NCBI RefSeq assembly: GCF_000759835.1
Contig: NZ_BBNB01000008.1
Location: forward strand, 1-64,000
DNA: 64,000 nt
From: Citrobacter sedlakii NBRC 105722
GTDB lineage: Bacteria; Pseudomonadota; Gammaproteobacteria; Enterobacterales; Enterobacteriaceae
Direction of reading: 5' to 3'
Position 1 is the stretch's first letter, and the number at the start of each line of letters is the position of its first letter. Positions 11,045 to 21,911 of the stretch are shown one piece after another. Under the pieces are notes generated by a model. That model worked only from the letters and a program-made list of their open reading frames with translations, had not been told where the DNA came from and ran no database searches. A program made the translations under genes and the position numbers.

Positions 11045-11563
11045 ATGTTCTATTCTCACCGACTTCTGGTGCTGCTGATGCTATTGCTGGCAGGATCGCC
11101 GGTTTATGCTCAGGAATTACCCGATGACGCCAAAAATGTGCGTGCAATTGTCTCAGGCATTGTGAGCTATACGCGCTGGCCTGCGCTCTCCGCGCCGCCC
11201 AGGCTATGCATTTTCACTTCATCCCGTTTCGTTAGCGTATTGGGTGACAGTGACGATACCTCCCTGCCCTATCAACCTGTTATTATTCGTAACGAACAAG
11301 AGGCGCTGGTCGCACGTTGTGATGGCGTTTATTTCGGCAATGAATCTCCGGCCGCTCAGGTTGAATTAGCCAATAAATATCCCTCTAAGGCTTTGTTATT
11401 AATTGCGGAACAAAATGCCGAATGCATTATTGGCAGCGCCTTTTGTCTTATTATTCAAAATAATGATGTCAGATTCGCCGTAAATCTGGATTCTCTGGCG
11501 CACAGCGGCGTCAGGGTCAATCCGGATGTACTGATGCTCGCACGGAATAAAAAGCATGGATAA
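11045..11563 (+). CDS. yfiR: Periplasmic repressor of DgcN, YfiR
   Basis: YfiR sits in the periplasm and holds the diguanylate cyclase YfiN/DgcN inactive until redox or envelope stress releases it. The start is placed at the ATG at 11045 (MFYSHRLL), which gives a 172-aa precursor like E. coli with a signal peptide ending VYAQ, and a GAGG site upstream; the frame is open back to 10955 but that would bury the signal peptide. It has the family's Cys residues ([18 protein letters not shown]), which form the redox disulfides. It overlaps dgcN by 8 bp in a yfiR-dgcN-yfiB operon. Confidence 0.92.
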   Translation: MFYSHRLLVLLMLLLAGSPVYAQELPDDAKNVRAIVSGIVSYTRWPALSAPPRLCIFTSSRFVSVLGDSDDTSLPYQPVIIRNEQEALVARCDGVYFGNESPAAQVELANKYPSKALLLIAEQNAECIIGSAFCLIIQNNDVRFAVNLDSLAHSGVRVNPDVLMLARNKKHG

Positions 11564-12779
11564 GGATCTTTCCCGCACGACGCGTCCAACGTTTAAGCGA
11601 GCCTTGAGACGCATAAGCATGATCAGCGTGGTGGTGACCATGACGTTGATCTGGCTGTTGCTTAGCGTCGCCTCTGTGCTGACGCTGAAACAGTATGCGC
11701 AAAAAAATCTGGAACTGACCGCCGCCACCATGACCCACAGTCTGGAGGCCGCGCTCGTGTTCGCAGACGATGCCGCAGCGACCGAAACGCTGGCGGCGCT
11801 CGGCCAGCAGGGTCAGTTTTCTGCCGCCGATGTACGCGATAAAAATGAGAACGTCATCGCCAGCTGGCGCTATAACGCACAGGAAACTGACGACAAACTC
11901 AGTGGTTACATCAGCCAGTGGCTTTTTCCATTGCCGGTCGCGCAACCTGTCTGGCATAACGGGGAAATCATTGGCGAAGTGCGGATAACCGCCCGTGACA
12001 GCTTAATCAGCCATTTTCTCTGGCTGTCGCTGGCCGTCCTCACCGGCTCGATCCTGCTGGCGTCCGGTATCGCCATCCTCCTGACGCGCCATCTGCACAA
12101 CGGCGTCGTCGTAGCGCTGCAAAATATCACCGACGTCGTGCACGATGTGCGTACCAACCGGAATTTTTCCCGTCGCGTATCAGAGGAGCGAATTGAGGAG
12201 TTTCACCGTTTTGCCCAGGACTTCAACAGCCTGCTGGATGAAATGGAAGAGTGGCAACTGCGTCTCCAGGCGAGGAACGCCCAACTGCTACGCACGGCAC
12301 TGCACGATCCGCTGACCGGACTGGCTAACCGCGCTGCTTTTCGCAGCACGATCAACGCGCTCATGAATGATGACGCCGCCCGCAGTAGCTCAGCGCTGCT
12401 GTTCCTTGACGGCGACAACTTTAAATTCGTTAACGATACCTGGGGCCATGCGGCGGGAGACCGGGTTTTGATCGAAGTGGCTAAGCGACTCGCGGAATTT
12501 GGCGGCAACCGCCACCAGCCCTATCGTCTTGGCGGGGACGAGTTTGCGATGGTCCTCTACGGCGTACATTCCGAATACGAAGTGCAGCGCATATGCGCCG
12601 CGCTGGCGCAGGAATTTAACCGGCCTTTTGACCTGCACAACGGCCATCTGACCAGCATGACGCTGAGTATGGGCTATGCCCTGACGTGGGAGCACGCCTC
12701 AGCCGAAAAATTACAAGAACTGGCCGACCGCAATATGTATCTGGCCAAACATCAGCGTGTCGAACGCGTGATCAAATAA
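11556..12779 (+). CDS. dgcN: Diguanylate cyclase DgcN (YfiN)
   Basis: Inner-membrane enzyme that makes cyclic di-GMP from two GTP and so favours biofilm over motility. In E. coli it also delays division under stress. The 407-aa protein has a first membrane helix (about 25-45), a periplasmic PAS-like/CHASE8 region, a second helix (about 155-175), a HAMP linker and a GGDEF domain with an intact GGDEF signature at residues 326-330. Translation is coupled to yfiR (8-bp overlap). Activity is governed by YfiR and, through it, YfiB. Confidence 0.96.
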   Translation: MDKDLSRTTRPTFKRALRRISMISVVVTMTLIWLLLSVASVLTLKQYAQKNLELTAATMTHSLEAALVFADDAAATETLAALGQQGQFSAADVRDKNENVIASWRYNAQETDDKLSGYISQWLFPLPVAQPVWHNGEIIGEVRITARDSLISHFLWLSLAVLTGSILLASGIAILLTRHLHNGVVVALQNITDVVHDVRTNRNFSRRVSEERIEEFHRFAQDFNSLLDEMEEWQLRLQARNAQLLRTALHDPLTGLANRAAFRSTINALMNDDAARSSSALLFLDGDNFKFVNDTWGHAAGDRVLIEVAKRLAEFGGNRHQPYRLGGDEFAMVLYGVHSEYEVQRICAALAQEFNRPFDLHNGHLTSMTLSMGYALTWEHASAEKLQELADRNMYLAKHQRVERVIK

Positions 12780-12792
12780 TAAGGATTCCCCC

Positions 12793-13272
12793 ATGCTGAA
12801 ACGTCTTTTATCGCCTTTTGTTGTTGCTCTCCTCCTGGCTGGCTGCCAGGCGCCGCAGGGAACGTTTACCCCGCAGCAGGTCGCTGCCATGCAGTCATAC
12901 GGGTTTACCGAGTCGGCGGGGAGCTGGTCTTTGGGTATGTCGGACACCATCCTGTTTGATAAAAACGACTATAAGCTGCGTGCTGAAAGTCAACGACAGA
13001 TCCAGACAATGGCTGCCCGTCTGGCCTCCGTTGGCCTGAAACATGCGCGCATGGACGGACATACTGATAATTATGGCGAGGACAGCTACAACGAAGCCCT
13101 GTCCCTGAAACGCGCCAACGTTGTGGCCGATGCATGGGCGGAAGGCGCGCAGATCCCGCGTAGTCATCTGACAACGCAGGGATTAGGCAAAAAATATCCT
13201 GTCGCCAGTAACAAGACCGCAAAAGGCCGTGCTGAAAACCGCCGCGTCGCCGTAGTCATCAGCACGCCTTAA
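12793..13272 (+). CDS. yfiB: OmpA-like lipoprotein YfiB
   Basis: Outer-membrane lipoprotein of the YfiBNR signalling system; under stress it sequesters YfiR and frees DgcN. The 159-aa precursor has a lipobox LAGC with Cys at about residue 18 and an OmpA-like peptidoglycan-binding domain, with the typical DGHTDNYG and KGRAENRRV segments. It lies 13 bp after dgcN and converges with a PepSY gene. Confidence 0.95.
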   Translation: MLKRLLSPFVVALLLAGCQAPQGTFTPQQVAAMQSYGFTESAGSWSLGMSDTILFDKNDYKLRAESQRQIQTMAARLASVGLKHARMDGHTDNYGEDSYNEALSLKRANVVADAWAEGAQIPRSHLTTQGLGKKYPVASNKTAKGRAENRRVAVVISTP

Positions 13273-13275
13273 GTC

Positions 13276-14634
13276 TTAGTCGGCTGACTGCGCCAGAACC
13301 CTGCGCGAGGCGCTATACCAGCGTAGCCAGTCGACCAGCATAAACAGCATCAAACTTAGCCCCAGAACCGGCATCGCCATGCCCAACGTAACCGCCAGCA
13401 ACACTGACCCGACGCGTCCCCCGCCGTTCAGCATTAGCCAGCTTTCCAGCAACGTTTGCGCCGGACTGACCGCAGGGCGCGCAGGGCGACGTATCCACCA
13501 CATCCGGTAGCCCAGCGCAATCATCACACAAAGCCCCACGCCAAAGCCTATCAGCAGCAGTTGATTAGACAGGCCAAACAGAATGCCCATATGAAAATCC
13601 ACGCCCCAGCGGGTCAGTTTCGCCATCAGAGGAAACTGCGTGAAGTCGATACTGTCGATAATCTGCAATTTGGTCGGGTTGACGGAAACGGCATCGACCT
13701 GGGTGGGCCAGCGACGATCGATTTCGCTGACCGTCCAGCCATGCTGCGTGTCTTTCGCCGGACGAATTTCCACTTCGCTGGCGTCAATTCCCGCCGCCTG
13801 CGCCGCCTGCAGCACAGGATCAAACAAGCGGATATCGACAGGCCCGGCGGACATGCTCATCGCGCCATGGTGTCCCGCATGTTCATTCTGCGCCGGACTG
13901 TGCCCGTGAAGCTGCGTATTCACCTGCGGCGTCAGCCAGCCAAACGCCGTACGCATCCGATCCACGTTACCGCCCGCCCATTGCGACCACGTCAGGCCAG
14001 TGGCAGAAAAAAGCAGCATTCCAGCCAACAGCAGCCATCCGAACGAAACGTGCAGACGACGGTATTTCTGACGCGGATTGTTCAGGCGACGCTTTGGCCG
14101 CGTGAGATACCAGAGCATTGCCCCACCCAGTGCCGCCACCCACATCCATGAGGCGGCCAACTCACTGTAAATACGTCCAACCTCCCCCAGCAGCAATGAT
14201 CGATGGGCGTAATCTATCCACTGACGCAGCGGTAAAATCCCGCTGGTGCCATAAACCGTCATATCCCCTTTTATCGCCAGGGTAACGGGATCGATAAAAA
14301 TAGCCCGATGCTCCGAGGCGGCAAGCCGCGGATCCGCAAACATAACCCGTGTCGTCCTCCCCGGCTCGAGTCCGGGACGGACGGCGTGCAGGGGTTGTGC
14401 GTTTCCGGCGAACCGTTGAGCGGCGTCAATTTGCGCCGCCAGCGACTGCGGCTGACCTTGCGCAGTCCCTGTAAGCGCCTGCGCGTAGAGCGACGCTTCC
14501 AGCTGTGGCGTCGCGACATAAAGCGTGCCGGTCAGCGCGGCAATAAAGATAAAAGGCCCAACGAACAGACCAATGTAGAAATGGAGACGCCGCAGCAGGG
14601 TAAGCCATGCCGCGCGCGGTGTGCAGGTTGTCAT
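13276..14634 (-). CDS. PepSY-associated TM (PepSY_TM) family inner-membrane protein
   Basis: Start chosen at the ATG at 14634 (MTTCTPRAAW), which has GAGG six bases upstream; the product is 452 aa. It carries the PepSY_TM layout: a first membrane helix in the segment RLHFYIGLFVGPF, a large periplasmic PepSY-containing region, further helices near 180-220 and 360-440, and a Met/His-rich stretch (HAGHHGAMSMS) that could bind metal. Members often accompany siderophore or copper uptake systems and some are iron-reductase-like; the function here is not established. It is followed upstream by a DUF2946 gene, so the two are probably one transcription unit inserted between yfiB and rplS. Confidence 0.85.
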   Translation of the reverse strand: MTTCTPRAAWLTLLRRLHFYIGLFVGPFIFIAALTGTLYVATPQLEASLYAQALTGTAQGQPQSLAAQIDAAQRFAGNAQPLHAVRPGLEPGRTTRVMFADPRLAASEHRAIFIDPVTLAIKGDMTVYGTSGILPLRQWIDYAHRSLLLGEVGRIYSELAASWMWVAALGGAMLWYLTRPKRRLNNPRQKYRRLHVSFGWLLLAGMLLFSATGLTWSQWAGGNVDRMRTAFGWLTPQVNTQLHGHSPAQNEHAGHHGAMSMSAGPVDIRLFDPVLQAAQAAGIDASEVEIRPAKDTQHGWTVSEIDRRWPTQVDAVSVNPTKLQIIDSIDFTQFPLMAKLTRWGVDFHMGILFGLSNQLLLIGFGVGLCVMIALGYRMWWIRRPARPAVSPAQTLLESWLMLNGGGRVGSVLLAVTLGMAMPVLGLSLMLFMLVDWLRWYSASRRVLAQSAD

Positions 14635-14698
14635 ACTTTTCCTCAGAAAAAGCAAAAAGGTGTCGTGACGCTTGCGCGCACAATCTTATTTTTCAGGG

Positions 14699-15109
14699 TC
14701 AGGAAGCAGTAGAGCAGCACGGAGGCGCGCGGGTATCAGGATACAGCCAGGGGAAAAAGTGCCAGTGGTTTACCGATGGGCGTGTTGGTCGGTTCATCTG
14801 CCTGAGCAACAGGTCACCGGGCAGAATCACCCGCGCCAGGAGCAGGCCCGGCACATGCGCCAGTAGCACACAGTAACCGCACGCTTCACCGTGATCGACA
14901 GTAAGCGGGGTGAAAGACGAAACATCGTGATGCGGCGCGTGGTCCGCCGTCATGTCCATTTCATGATGCATGCCCGGCATAGCGCGCATCGGATCTTTTT
15001 GCAGCGCGATGGAGATCGGCGGCGAGATGATTATCAGCAGGATCGCAAACAGCGCGAGCCATGCCGCGTTGCGCTGAACACCTGGCTGACGAAATTGCCC
15101 GATAACCAC
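14699..15109 (-). CDS. DUF2946 domain protein
   Basis: A 136-aa protein with an N-terminal hydrophobic helix, a His/Met/Asp-rich periplasmic segment and the DUF2946 signature around CGYCVLLAHVPG, a CxxC-type pair next to a second hydrophobic stretch. DUF2946 proteins typically occur beside PepSY_TM proteins or TonB receptors and are thought to take part in metal (often copper) handling, but no activity is proven. It is 64 bp upstream of the PepSY gene on the same strand. Confidence 0.8.
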   Translation of the reverse strand: MVIGQFRQPGVQRNAAWLALFAILLIIISPPISIALQKDPMRAMPGMHHEMDMTADHAPHHDVSSFTPLTVDHGEACGYCVLLAHVPGLLLARVILPGDLLLRQMNRPTRPSVNHWHFFPWLYPDTRAPPCCSTAS

Positions 15110-15183
15110 GATCCCTCCCGCAAGACACGGCAGGCATTGTAAATGATTTATGAATTAATGGTTAACGCTACGAGCTTTCGGGG

Positions 15184-15216
15184 ATAAAAAAAGGGCCAGC
15201 CATCTGGCCAGCCCCT
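15184..15216 (-). terminator. Terminator of the rpsP-rimM-trmD-rplS operon
   Basis: On the minus strand GGGCTGGCC pairs with GGCTGGCCC (two G-T pairs, loop AGAT) and is followed by seven T, 29 bp after rplS. Confidence 0.85.
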
Positions 15217-15244
15217 TCTAACAGGATGTCGCCTGAGCGATATC

Positions 15245-15595
<351 letters not shown>

Positions 15596-15651
15596 TTAAT
15601 CTCTTATCCTGGGTAAACTGATATTCGGGGGCTTATGCCATCCCATCATGT

Positions 15652-16398
15652 TTATGTTGCCTGTGCGTGCTCTTTTTTGAACTCCGCCAGCAACCTTGCT
15701 TGCTCTTCAGTCAGAGCCAGGTTTTCCAGAAGTTCAGGTCTTCTAAGCCAGGTGCGGCCCAGCGACTGCTTCAGACGCCAGCGACGTATCTCAGCATGGT
15801 TTCCTGACAGCAATACTGCCGGTACTTCCATCTCTTCTAACACTTCAGGCCGGGTATAGTGCGGGCAGTCCAGCAATCCATCCGCAAAGGAATCTTCCGT
15901 TGCCGATGCCTCATGACCCAGAACTCCCGGAATGAACCGGGATACGGAGTCAATCAGTACCATCGCTGGTAGCTCTCCACCGCTGAGAACGTAATCGCCG
16001 ATTGACCACTCTTCGTCAATTTCGGTTTGGATCACGCGCTCGTCTATGCCTTCGTAGCGACCACACACCAGAATCAGCTTTTGATTCGTTGCCAGTTCGC
16101 TGACGCCCGCTTGATCAAGCTTGCGTCCCTGAGGTGACAGATATATCACCTTAGCGCCTTCACCCGCCGCGCTTTTTGCTGCATGAATGGCGTCCCGCAA
16201 AGGTTGCACCATCATTAACATCCCCGGTCCGCCGCCGTAAGGACGATCGTCCACGGTACGGTGCCGGTCGTGCGTGAAGTCACGCGGACTCCAGCTCTGG
16301 ATGTTCAGCAGGCCATTTTTTACAGCCCGGCCAGTTACCCCGTAATCGGTAATTGCACGAAACATTTCTGGAAACAGGCTAACGATACCTATAAACAC
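15652..16398 (-). CDS. trmD: tRNA (guanine-N1)-methyltransferase TrmD
   Basis: Methylates G37 of tRNAs that read CNN codons and prevents +1 frameshifting. It is a SPOUT (knotted) methyltransferase. I place the start at the GTG at 16398, six bases after GGGGA, giving MFIGIVSLF; a TTG two codons earlier lacks spacing. The SAM-binding knot ([29 protein letters not shown]) is intact. The product ends ...KKEHAQAT (248 aa), seven residues short of the E. coli form: a frameshift at the last codons moves translation to a TAA at 15652, while the other frame still encodes QHKHDGMA with its stop at 15633. The lost tail is outside the fold, so activity is likely kept. Confidence 0.95.
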   Translation of the reverse strand: MFIGIVSLFPEMFRAITDYGVTGRAVKNGLLNIQSWSPRDFTHDRHRTVDDRPYGGGPGMLMMVQPLRDAIHAAKSAAGEGAKVIYLSPQGRKLDQAGVSELATNQKLILVCGRYEGIDERVIQTEIDEEWSIGDYVLSGGELPAMVLIDSVSRFIPGVLGHEASATEDSFADGLLDCPHYTRPEVLEEMEVPAVLLSGNHAEIRRWRLKQSLGRTWLRRPELLENLALTEEQARLLAEFKKEHAQAT

Positions 16399-16441
16399 AG
16401 CCAATCCCCATCACGCCGTCATTTACCGCTTATCCGGTGGT

Positions 16442-16990
16442 TTAAAAACCAGGATCCCAATCTACTTCGATAGTACGCGTAGTGAGATCGACTTTCTTGA
16501 TAACCTGCCCATCGAGGAACGGCACGAGGCGTTCCTTGATACCAAACGCATCTTTCAGGTTTGCCTTAATGACGATGACGTCATTCGATCCGGTTTCCAT
16601 CATATCGACGACTTTACCGAGATCGTAGCCTTCGGTGGTCACTACCTGGCAGCCCATCAGGTCTTTCCAGTAATAGTCACCGTCTTCCAGCGCAGGCAAT
16701 TGCGAAGAATCCACGACAATTTCACAATTGGTCAGCAGGTTCGCCGCATCGCGATCGTCAACGCCTTTCAGCTTGATGATCAAATCCTGATTGTGGTGCT
16801 TCCAGCTTTCCAGCTGGACTTGCTGCCACTGACCCGCCTTCTGGATAAACCAGGGCTGATAGTCAAAAATGCTTTCAGCGTCTTCAGTGGAGGAAAACAC
16901 TCTGAGCCACCCACGAATACCGTAAGACGACCCCATTTTCCCTAAAACAATAGGGTCTGCGGGCGCTTGCGCGGTGAGTTGTTTGCTCAT
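16442..16990 (-). CDS. rimM: Ribosome maturation factor RimM
   Basis: Assists 30S head assembly by binding S19 and 16S rRNA. The 182-aa protein has a RimM N-terminal beta-barrel ([15 protein letters not shown]) and a C-terminal PRC-barrel (WKDLMGCQV...). The start is the ATG at 16990 (MSKQL), next to a second ATG one codon upstream; GGTGG precedes both. It is the second gene of the S16 operon. Confidence 0.97.
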   Translation of the reverse strand: MSKQLTAQAPADPIVLGKMGSSYGIRGWLRVFSSTEDAESIFDYQPWFIQKAGQWQQVQLESWKHHNQDLIIKLKGVDDRDAANLLTNCEIVVDSSQLPALEDGDYYWKDLMGCQVVTTEGYDLGKVVDMMETGSNDVIVIKANLKDAFGIKERLVPFLDGQVIKKVDLTTRTIEVDWDPGF

Positions 16991-17008
16991 CATGACCACC
17001 GTGACAGA

Positions 17009-17360
<352 letters not shown>

Positions 17361-17511
17361 TCAGCAGTTAATCACTCTGCTGCAAAAGGCCGTCGGCGGT
17401 GCAGCCAGTTCGACGCCGGCGTGCGCGCAGCCACCGGAGCGTACACGCAGTACGTGAGGATGGCGAGCACACCCCGGCGCCGAAATGGCAAATGAGCCAG
17501 GCCGGAAAAGA
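17361..17511. other. GC-rich structured intergenic element between ffh and rpsP
   Basis: No gene. The segment contains the inverted repeat CGTACACGCAGTACG with flanking GGAGC/GAGCAC motifs and a second palindrome GCGCCG. I recall similar sequences (tacgtgaggat with gcgagcac) scattered in other enterobacterial intergenic regions, so this may be a dispersed repeat; a genome self-comparison would settle it. No T-run terminator for ffh is visible. Confidence 0.4.
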
Positions 17512-18873
17512 TCAGCGGCCAGGGAAGCCTGGCGGCATCATGCCCTTCATACTTCTCATCATCTTCGCCATCCCGCCCTTCTTCATCTTCTTCATCATGC
17601 GCTGCATGTCGTCGAACTGTTTCAACAGGCGGTTAACGTCCTGCACCTGCATGCCGCAGCCGGCTGCGATACGGCGTTTGCGGGAGCCTTTGATGATTTC
17701 CGGCTTCGCGCGCTCTTTCAACGTCATCGAGTTGATGATCGCCTCCATGCGCACCAGCACTTTGTCATCCATCTGCGATTTAACGTTATCGGGAATCTGG
17801 CCCATGCCCGGCAGCTTGCCCATCAGGCTCGCCATGCCGCCCATATTTTTCATCTGGCGCAGCTGCTCTAGGAAGTCGGTGAGATCGAAACCGTCGCCTT
17901 TTTTCAGCTTGGTCGCCAGCTTCTCGGCCTGCGCGCGGTCAACTTTGCTTTCGATATCTTCGATCAGCGACAGCACATCGCCCATACCGAGAATACGTGA
18001 AGCAATACGATCCGGGTGGAAAGGCTCCAGCGCGTCGGTTTTCTCGCCCACGCCGAGGAACTTGATCGGCTTACCGGTGATATGACGAATAGAGAGCGCG
18101 GCGCCGCCACGGGCATCGCCGTCGACTTTAGTCAGCACCACGCCGGTCAGCGGCAGCGCTTCGTTAAACGCCTTCGCGGTGTTCGCCGCATCCTGACCTG
18201 TCATGGCGTCGACCACAAACAGGGTCTCTACCGGATTGATAGAGGCGTGAACCTGCTTGATTTCGTCCATCATCGCTTCATCAACGTGCAGACGACCAGC
18301 GGTATCCACCAGCAGCACGTCGTAGAACTTCAGCTTCGCTTCCTTCAGCGCGCCGTTAACGATATCGACGGGCTTCTGGCCGACGTCAGACGGGAAGAAA
18401 TCCACGCCAACCTGCTCGGCCAGCGTTTCCAGCTGTTTGATCGCCGCCGGACGATACACGTCCGCAGAAACGACCAGCACTTTCTTTTTGTGCTTTTCAC
18501 GCAGGAATTTACCCAGTTTGCCGACGCTGGTGGTTTTACCCGCCCCCTGCAAACCCGCCATCAACACCACGGCGGGCGGCTGCGCGGCCAGGTTCAGGGA
18601 CTGGTTTTCTTCGCCCATCGCCGCGACGAGTTCGTTACGAACAATTTTGACGAACTCTTGCCCCGGCGTCAGGCTCTTGTTGACTTCGTGGCCAACCGCT
18701 TTCTCTTTTACGCGATTGATAAACTCACGCACTACCGGCAGCGCAACGTCAGCCTCCAGCAGCGCCATGCGCACTTCGCGCAGCGTCTCTTTAACGTTGT
18801 CTTCAGTAAGGCGTCCACGGCCACTGATATTGCGCAGCGTGCGCGACAAACGATCGGTTAAATTATCAAACAT
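17512..18873 (-). CDS. ffh: Signal recognition particle protein Ffh
   Basis: Binds 4.5S RNA and hydrophobic signal sequences and, through its GTPase, docks ribosomes to FtsY for co-translational membrane insertion. The 453-aa protein has an N domain, a GTPase G domain with GLQGAGKTT, DTAGR and TKVDGDARGG, and a Met-rich M domain ending MKGMMPPGFPGR. Length and sequence match E. coli Ffh. It is divergent from ypjD. Confidence 0.98.
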   Translation of the reverse strand: MFDNLTDRLSRTLRNISGRGRLTEDNVKETLREVRMALLEADVALPVVREFINRVKEKAVGHEVNKSLTPGQEFVKIVRNELVAAMGEENQSLNLAAQPPAVVLMAGLQGAGKTTSVGKLGKFLREKHKKKVLVVSADVYRPAAIKQLETLAEQVGVDFFPSDVGQKPVDIVNGALKEAKLKFYDVLLVDTAGRLHVDEAMMDEIKQVHASINPVETLFVVDAMTGQDAANTAKAFNEALPLTGVVLTKVDGDARGGAALSIRHITGKPIKFLGVGEKTDALEPFHPDRIASRILGMGDVLSLIEDIESKVDRAQAEKLATKLKKGDGFDLTDFLEQLRQMKNMGGMASLMGKLPGMGQIPDNVKSQMDDKVLVRMEAIINSMTLKERAKPEIIKGSRKRRIAAGCGMQVQDVNRLLKQFDDMQRMMKKMKKGGMAKMMRSMKGMMPPGFPGR

Positions 18874-19038
18874 TGTCTCTCGCCTGGGGTGGAAACGGTT
18901 GGTCGCTCATGCGACACAGGAACAGAATTTTGTCGCAGTATAACATGAAGCCGCCTTTGTTGTTATGCAACGGTTGGAGCAGCGGTCACGTAACGTTATA
19001 CTGCTTCTCTTTCTCACTGGCTAATTGTCGACATCACT

Positions 19039-19830
19039 ATGCCCGTTTTTGCTTTGCTCGCCCTTGTCGCCTATTCCGTCAGCCTCGCGCTGATCGTTCC
19101 CGCTCTGCTGCAAAAAAACAGCGGCTGGCGGCGTATGGCTATTCTTTCTGCGGTCGTCGCGCTGGTGTGCCACGCTTTTGCGCTGGAAGCCCGTATCCTT
19201 CCCGCAGGTGAAGGCGGACAAAATCTGAGCCTGCTTAACGTCGGGTCGCTGGTGAGCCTGATGATCTGTACGGTGATGACGATTGTCGCCTCACGCAACC
19301 GCGGCTGGCTGTTGCTGCCGATCGTGTACGCTTTCGCGCTCATCAATCTGGCTTTCGCGACCTTTATGCCAAACGAATACATAACGCATCTTGAAGCCAC
19401 TCCGGGCATGATGATCCATATCGGGCTGTCGCTGTTTTCCTACGCGACGCTCATCATCGCCGCTCTTTACGCGCTGCAACTGGCCTGGATCGACTACCAG
19501 TTGAAAAACAAAAAGCTGGCGTTCAGTAACGAAATGCCGCCGCTGATGAGCATTGAGCGCAAAATGTTTCATATCACGCAAATCGGCGTGGTGTTGTTGA
19601 CGCTCACGCTGTGTACCGGCCTGTTTTACATGCACAACCTGTTCAGCATGGAAAACATCGACAAAGCCGTTCTCTCTATTGTGGCGTGGTTTGTCTATAT
19701 TGTTTTGTTATGGGGACATTATCATGAGGGCTGGCGCGGCCGCCGCGTGGTGTGGTTTAACGTCGCAGGCGCAGGCATTCTGACGCTGGCCTATTTCGGC
19801 AGCCGGATTTTGCAGCAGGTCGTAAGTTAA
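19039..19830 (+). CDS. ypjD: Cytochrome c assembly-type inner-membrane protein YpjD
   Basis: A 263-aa polytopic protein with about eight hydrophobic helices of the CcmC/CcsA family. The family handles haem, but the role of YpjD is not established. It matches E. coli YpjD over its full length, including MHNLFSMENIDKAVLSI and WGHYHEGWRGRRVVWFNVAG. It is divergent from ffh and followed 19 bp later by corB, so the two are likely co-transcribed. Confidence 0.93.
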   Translation: MPVFALLALVAYSVSLALIVPALLQKNSGWRRMAILSAVVALVCHAFALEARILPAGEGGQNLSLLNVGSLVSLMICTVMTIVASRNRGWLLLPIVYAFALINLAFATFMPNEYITHLEATPGMMIHIGLSLFSYATLIIAALYALQLAWIDYQLKNKKLAFSNEMPPLMSIERKMFHITQIGVVLLTLTLCTGLFYMHNLFSMENIDKAVLSIVAWFVYIVLLWGHYHEGWRGRRVVWFNVAGAGILTLAYFGSRILQQVVS

Positions 19831-19849
19831 GCCCTAAAAGGAGTCTCCC

Positions 19850-21136
19850 CTGGAACACATCTCAACCACCACGCTGATCATCACGTTACTCATCATGGTG
19901 GTCATCTCAGCCTATTTTTCCGGTTCTGAAACCGGAATGATGACCCTTAACCGTTACCGGCTGCGCCACATGGCCAAGCAGGGAAACCGGGCGGCAAAGC
20001 GGGTGGAAAAACTGCTGCGTAAGCCGGATCGCCTGATTAGCCTGGTGCTTATCGGCAACAACCTGGTCAATATTCTCGCCTCCGCCCTCGGGACCATTGT
20101 CGGTATGCGGTTGTATGGCGATGCGGGCGTGGCGATTGCCACCGGCGTGTTGACTTTTGTCGTGCTGGTGTTTGCCGAAGTGCTGCCAAAAACGATCGCC
20201 GCGCTCTATCCGGAAAAAGTGGCTTATCCGAGCAGCTTCCTGCTTGCGCCCTTGCAAGTATTAATGATGCCGCTGGTCTGGTTACTGAACACCATTACCC
20301 GGTTACTGATGCGTCTGATGGGCATTAAAACCGATATCGTGGTCAGCGGCTCGCTGAGCAAAGACGAACTGCGCACCATTGTGAATGAATCCCGCTCGCA
20401 AATTTCTCGTCGCAACCAGGATATGCTGTTGTCGGTGCTCGACCTGGAAAAAATGACTGTCGATGACATCATGGTCCCGCGTAATGAAATTATCGGTATT
20501 GACATCAACGACGACTGGAAATCGATTGTGCGTCAACTGTCGCACTCGCCGCACGGACGCATCGTGCTGTATCGCGATTCGCTGGACGACACCATCAGCA
20601 TGCTGCGGGTGCGCGAAGCCTGGCGGCTGATGTCCGAGAAAAAAGAGTTCACTAAAGAAACCATGCTGCGCGCCGCCGATGAGATTTACTACGTCCCGGA
20701 AGGCACACCGCTGAGTACCCAACTGATTAAATTTCAGCGCAACAAAAAGAAAGTCGGTCTGGTGGTCAACGAGTATGGCGATATTCAGGGGTTGGTGACG
20801 GTGGAGGACATTCTTGAGGAGATCGTCGGTGACTTTACGACCTCCATGTCGCCAACGCTGGCCGAAGAGGTCACACCGCAGAATGACGGCTCGGTCATCA
20901 TTGACGGCAGCGCCAACGTGCGTGAAATCAACAAAGCCTTTAACTGGCATCTGCCGGAAGATGACGCGCGGACAGTAAATGGCGTGATTCTGGAAGCGCT
21001 GGAAGAGATCCCGATCGCCGGCACCCGGGTGCGCATCGGTCAGTATGATATCGATATTCTCGACGTTCAGGAGAATATGATTAAGCAGGTCAAAGTGGTG
21101 CCAGTGAAGCCCCTGCGGGAGAGCGTGGCGGAATAA
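19850..21136 (+). CDS. corB: CNNM/CorC-family membrane protein CorB (YfjD)
   Basis: Inner-membrane protein of the CNNM/CorB family linked to Mg2+/Co2+ export and resistance: an N-terminal DUF21 transmembrane domain (three to four helices within 1-150), a pair of CBS domains (about 190-330) and a C-terminal CorC/HlyC domain. The first ATG at 19895 would remove part of the first membrane helix. The CTG at 19850 lies six bases after GGAG in AAAAGGAG, and from it the product is 428 aa beginning with EHISTTTLI, the length and N-terminus of E. coli YfjD. I therefore call a CTG start. Confidence 0.9.
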   Translation: MEHISTTTLIITLLIMVVISAYFSGSETGMMTLNRYRLRHMAKQGNRAAKRVEKLLRKPDRLISLVLIGNNLVNILASALGTIVGMRLYGDAGVAIATGVLTFVVLVFAEVLPKTIAALYPEKVAYPSSFLLAPLQVLMMPLVWLLNTITRLLMRLMGIKTDIVVSGSLSKDELRTIVNESRSQISRRNQDMLLSVLDLEKMTVDDIMVPRNEIIGIDINDDWKSIVRQLSHSPHGRIVLYRDSLDDTISMLRVREAWRLMSEKKEFTKETMLRAADEIYYVPEGTPLSTQLIKFQRNKKKVGLVVNEYGDIQGLVTVEDILEEIVGDFTTSMSPTLAEEVTPQNDGSVIIDGSANVREINKAFNWHLPEDDARTVNGVILEALEEIPIAGTRVRIGQYDIDILDVQENMIKQVKVVPVKPLRESVAE

Positions 21137-21149
21137 GACGCAGGATAGA

Positions 21150-21183
21150 TAGGCCGGGTAAGGCGCAAGCCGCCACCCGGCGC
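21150..21183. repeat. REP (palindromic unit) element
   Basis: GCCGGGT ... ACCCGGC with the typical AAGGCGCAAGCCGCC loop, located between the convergent corB and grpE, the usual place for REP sequences, where they protect mRNA 3' ends. Confidence 0.85.
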
Positions 21184-21196
21184 TACAGATCACGCA

Positions 21197-21823
<627 letters not shown>

Positions 21824-21836
21824 CTAACTTCGCTTA

Positions 21837-21864
21837 TTATGGGGATCGGATTCAGGGTTTCAAG
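21837..21864 (-). promoter_or_regulatory. sigma-32 heat-shock promoter of grpE
   Basis: Minus strand CTTGAAA (21858-21864), 13 bp, CCCCATAA (21837-21844): an excellent match to the sigma-32 consensus, about 50 bp upstream of grpE. Confidence 0.9.
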
Positions 21865-21911
21865 GGAAGCACTCACATTGTCATCAATCTTCGTTACAAG
21901 GACCTCGAAAA

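Noticed and set aside
16399-16404. TTG start for trmD two codons upstream
   Set aside because: It is almost adjacent to GGGGA with no room for initiation; the GTG at 16398 has proper spacing and gives the usual N-terminus.
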